Positions 7,842 through 7,890 of a stretch of 7,890 nucleotides of DNA are shown in pieces; position 1 is the stretch's first letter; each line of letters starts with the position of its first letter. The translations under genes and the position numbers were made by a program. The DNA lies in contig CAJXTM010000137.1 of assembly GCA_913061385.1 (NCBI GenBank), positions 1 through 7,890 on the forward strand, in the 5' to 3' direction. Under the pieces are notes generated by a model that saw only the letters and a list, made by a program, of their open reading frames with translations, ran no database searches and was not told the DNA's origin. The stretch is from an uncultured Rhodopirellula sp. (GTDB lineage: Bacteria > Planctomycetota > Planctomycetia > Pirellulales > Pirellulaceae).

Positions 7842-7890
7842 CTGTCTCTTATACACATCTGACGCTGCCGACGACTCCTTACGTGTAGAT
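7842..7890 (-). other. Nextera P5/i5 library adapter (synthetic, not genomic)
   Basis: Bases 7842-7874 are the exact reverse complement of the Nextera read-1 transposase adapter, starting with the mosaic end CTGTCTCTTATACACATCT (7842-7860). Bases 7875-7882 (CTCCTTAC) occupy the i5 index position; the reverse complement GTAAGGAG matches, from memory, index S505/N505. Bases 7883-7890 (GTGTAGAT) begin the reverse complement of the P5 primer. On the minus strand this adds the spurious peptide MCIRDS to the truncated oxidoreductase. Confidence 0.98.

Noticed and set aside
29..7860. Natural composite transposon bounded by 19 bp inverted repeats
   Set aside because: The repeats are the synthetic Tn5 mosaic end followed by exact Nextera primer and index sequence; no transposase is encoded.

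Overview
The window is a 7.8 kb piece of bacterial chromosome with Illumina Nextera (Tn5 tagmentation) library adapters still attached at both ends. Only bases 48-7841 are genomic. Bases 1-47 and 7842-7890 are synthetic adapter, sample index and flow-cell primer sequence, and each runs in frame into a truncated gene, so the outermost residues of both terminal reading frames are artefacts.

The gene content suggests a planctomycete, probably marine. There is an exported type I sulfatase of a kind very numerous in that phylum, a type II (plant/mycobacterial style) DAHP synthase, a PYROXD2-like FAD oxidoreductase, a base composition near half G+C by eye, and almost no Shine-Dalgarno sequences before the starts. 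This assignment is inference from gene style, not from a marker gene.

Layout, left to right. The C-terminal two thirds of a type II DAHP synthase (+) is followed closely by a small alkyltransferase-like DNA-damage recognition protein (+). Next come a secreted sulfatase (+), a 272 nt gap holding one doubtful 57-codon frame, elongation factor 4/LepA (+), a 60-105 nt gap with two small hairpins, and a Rieske ring-hydroxylating oxygenase alpha subunit (+). Convergent with that last gene is the C-terminal part of a PYROXD2-like FAD-dependent oxidoreductase (-), which runs off the right end.

The genes do not form an obvious pathway: they cover aromatic amino acid synthesis, DNA repair, sulfated glycan use, translation and two redox enzymes. 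DAHP synthase and the alkyltransferase-like gene may be co-transcribed. The rest have gaps large enough for their own promoters, though I could not identify a convincing promoter. I see no RNA gene, CRISPR array, natural mobile element or defence system, and I do not think the window holds a new multi-gene system. The points most worth a second look are the adapter ends, the PWWRV active-site replacement in the alkyltransferase-like protein, and the orphan Rieske oxygenase with Glu at its bridging position.
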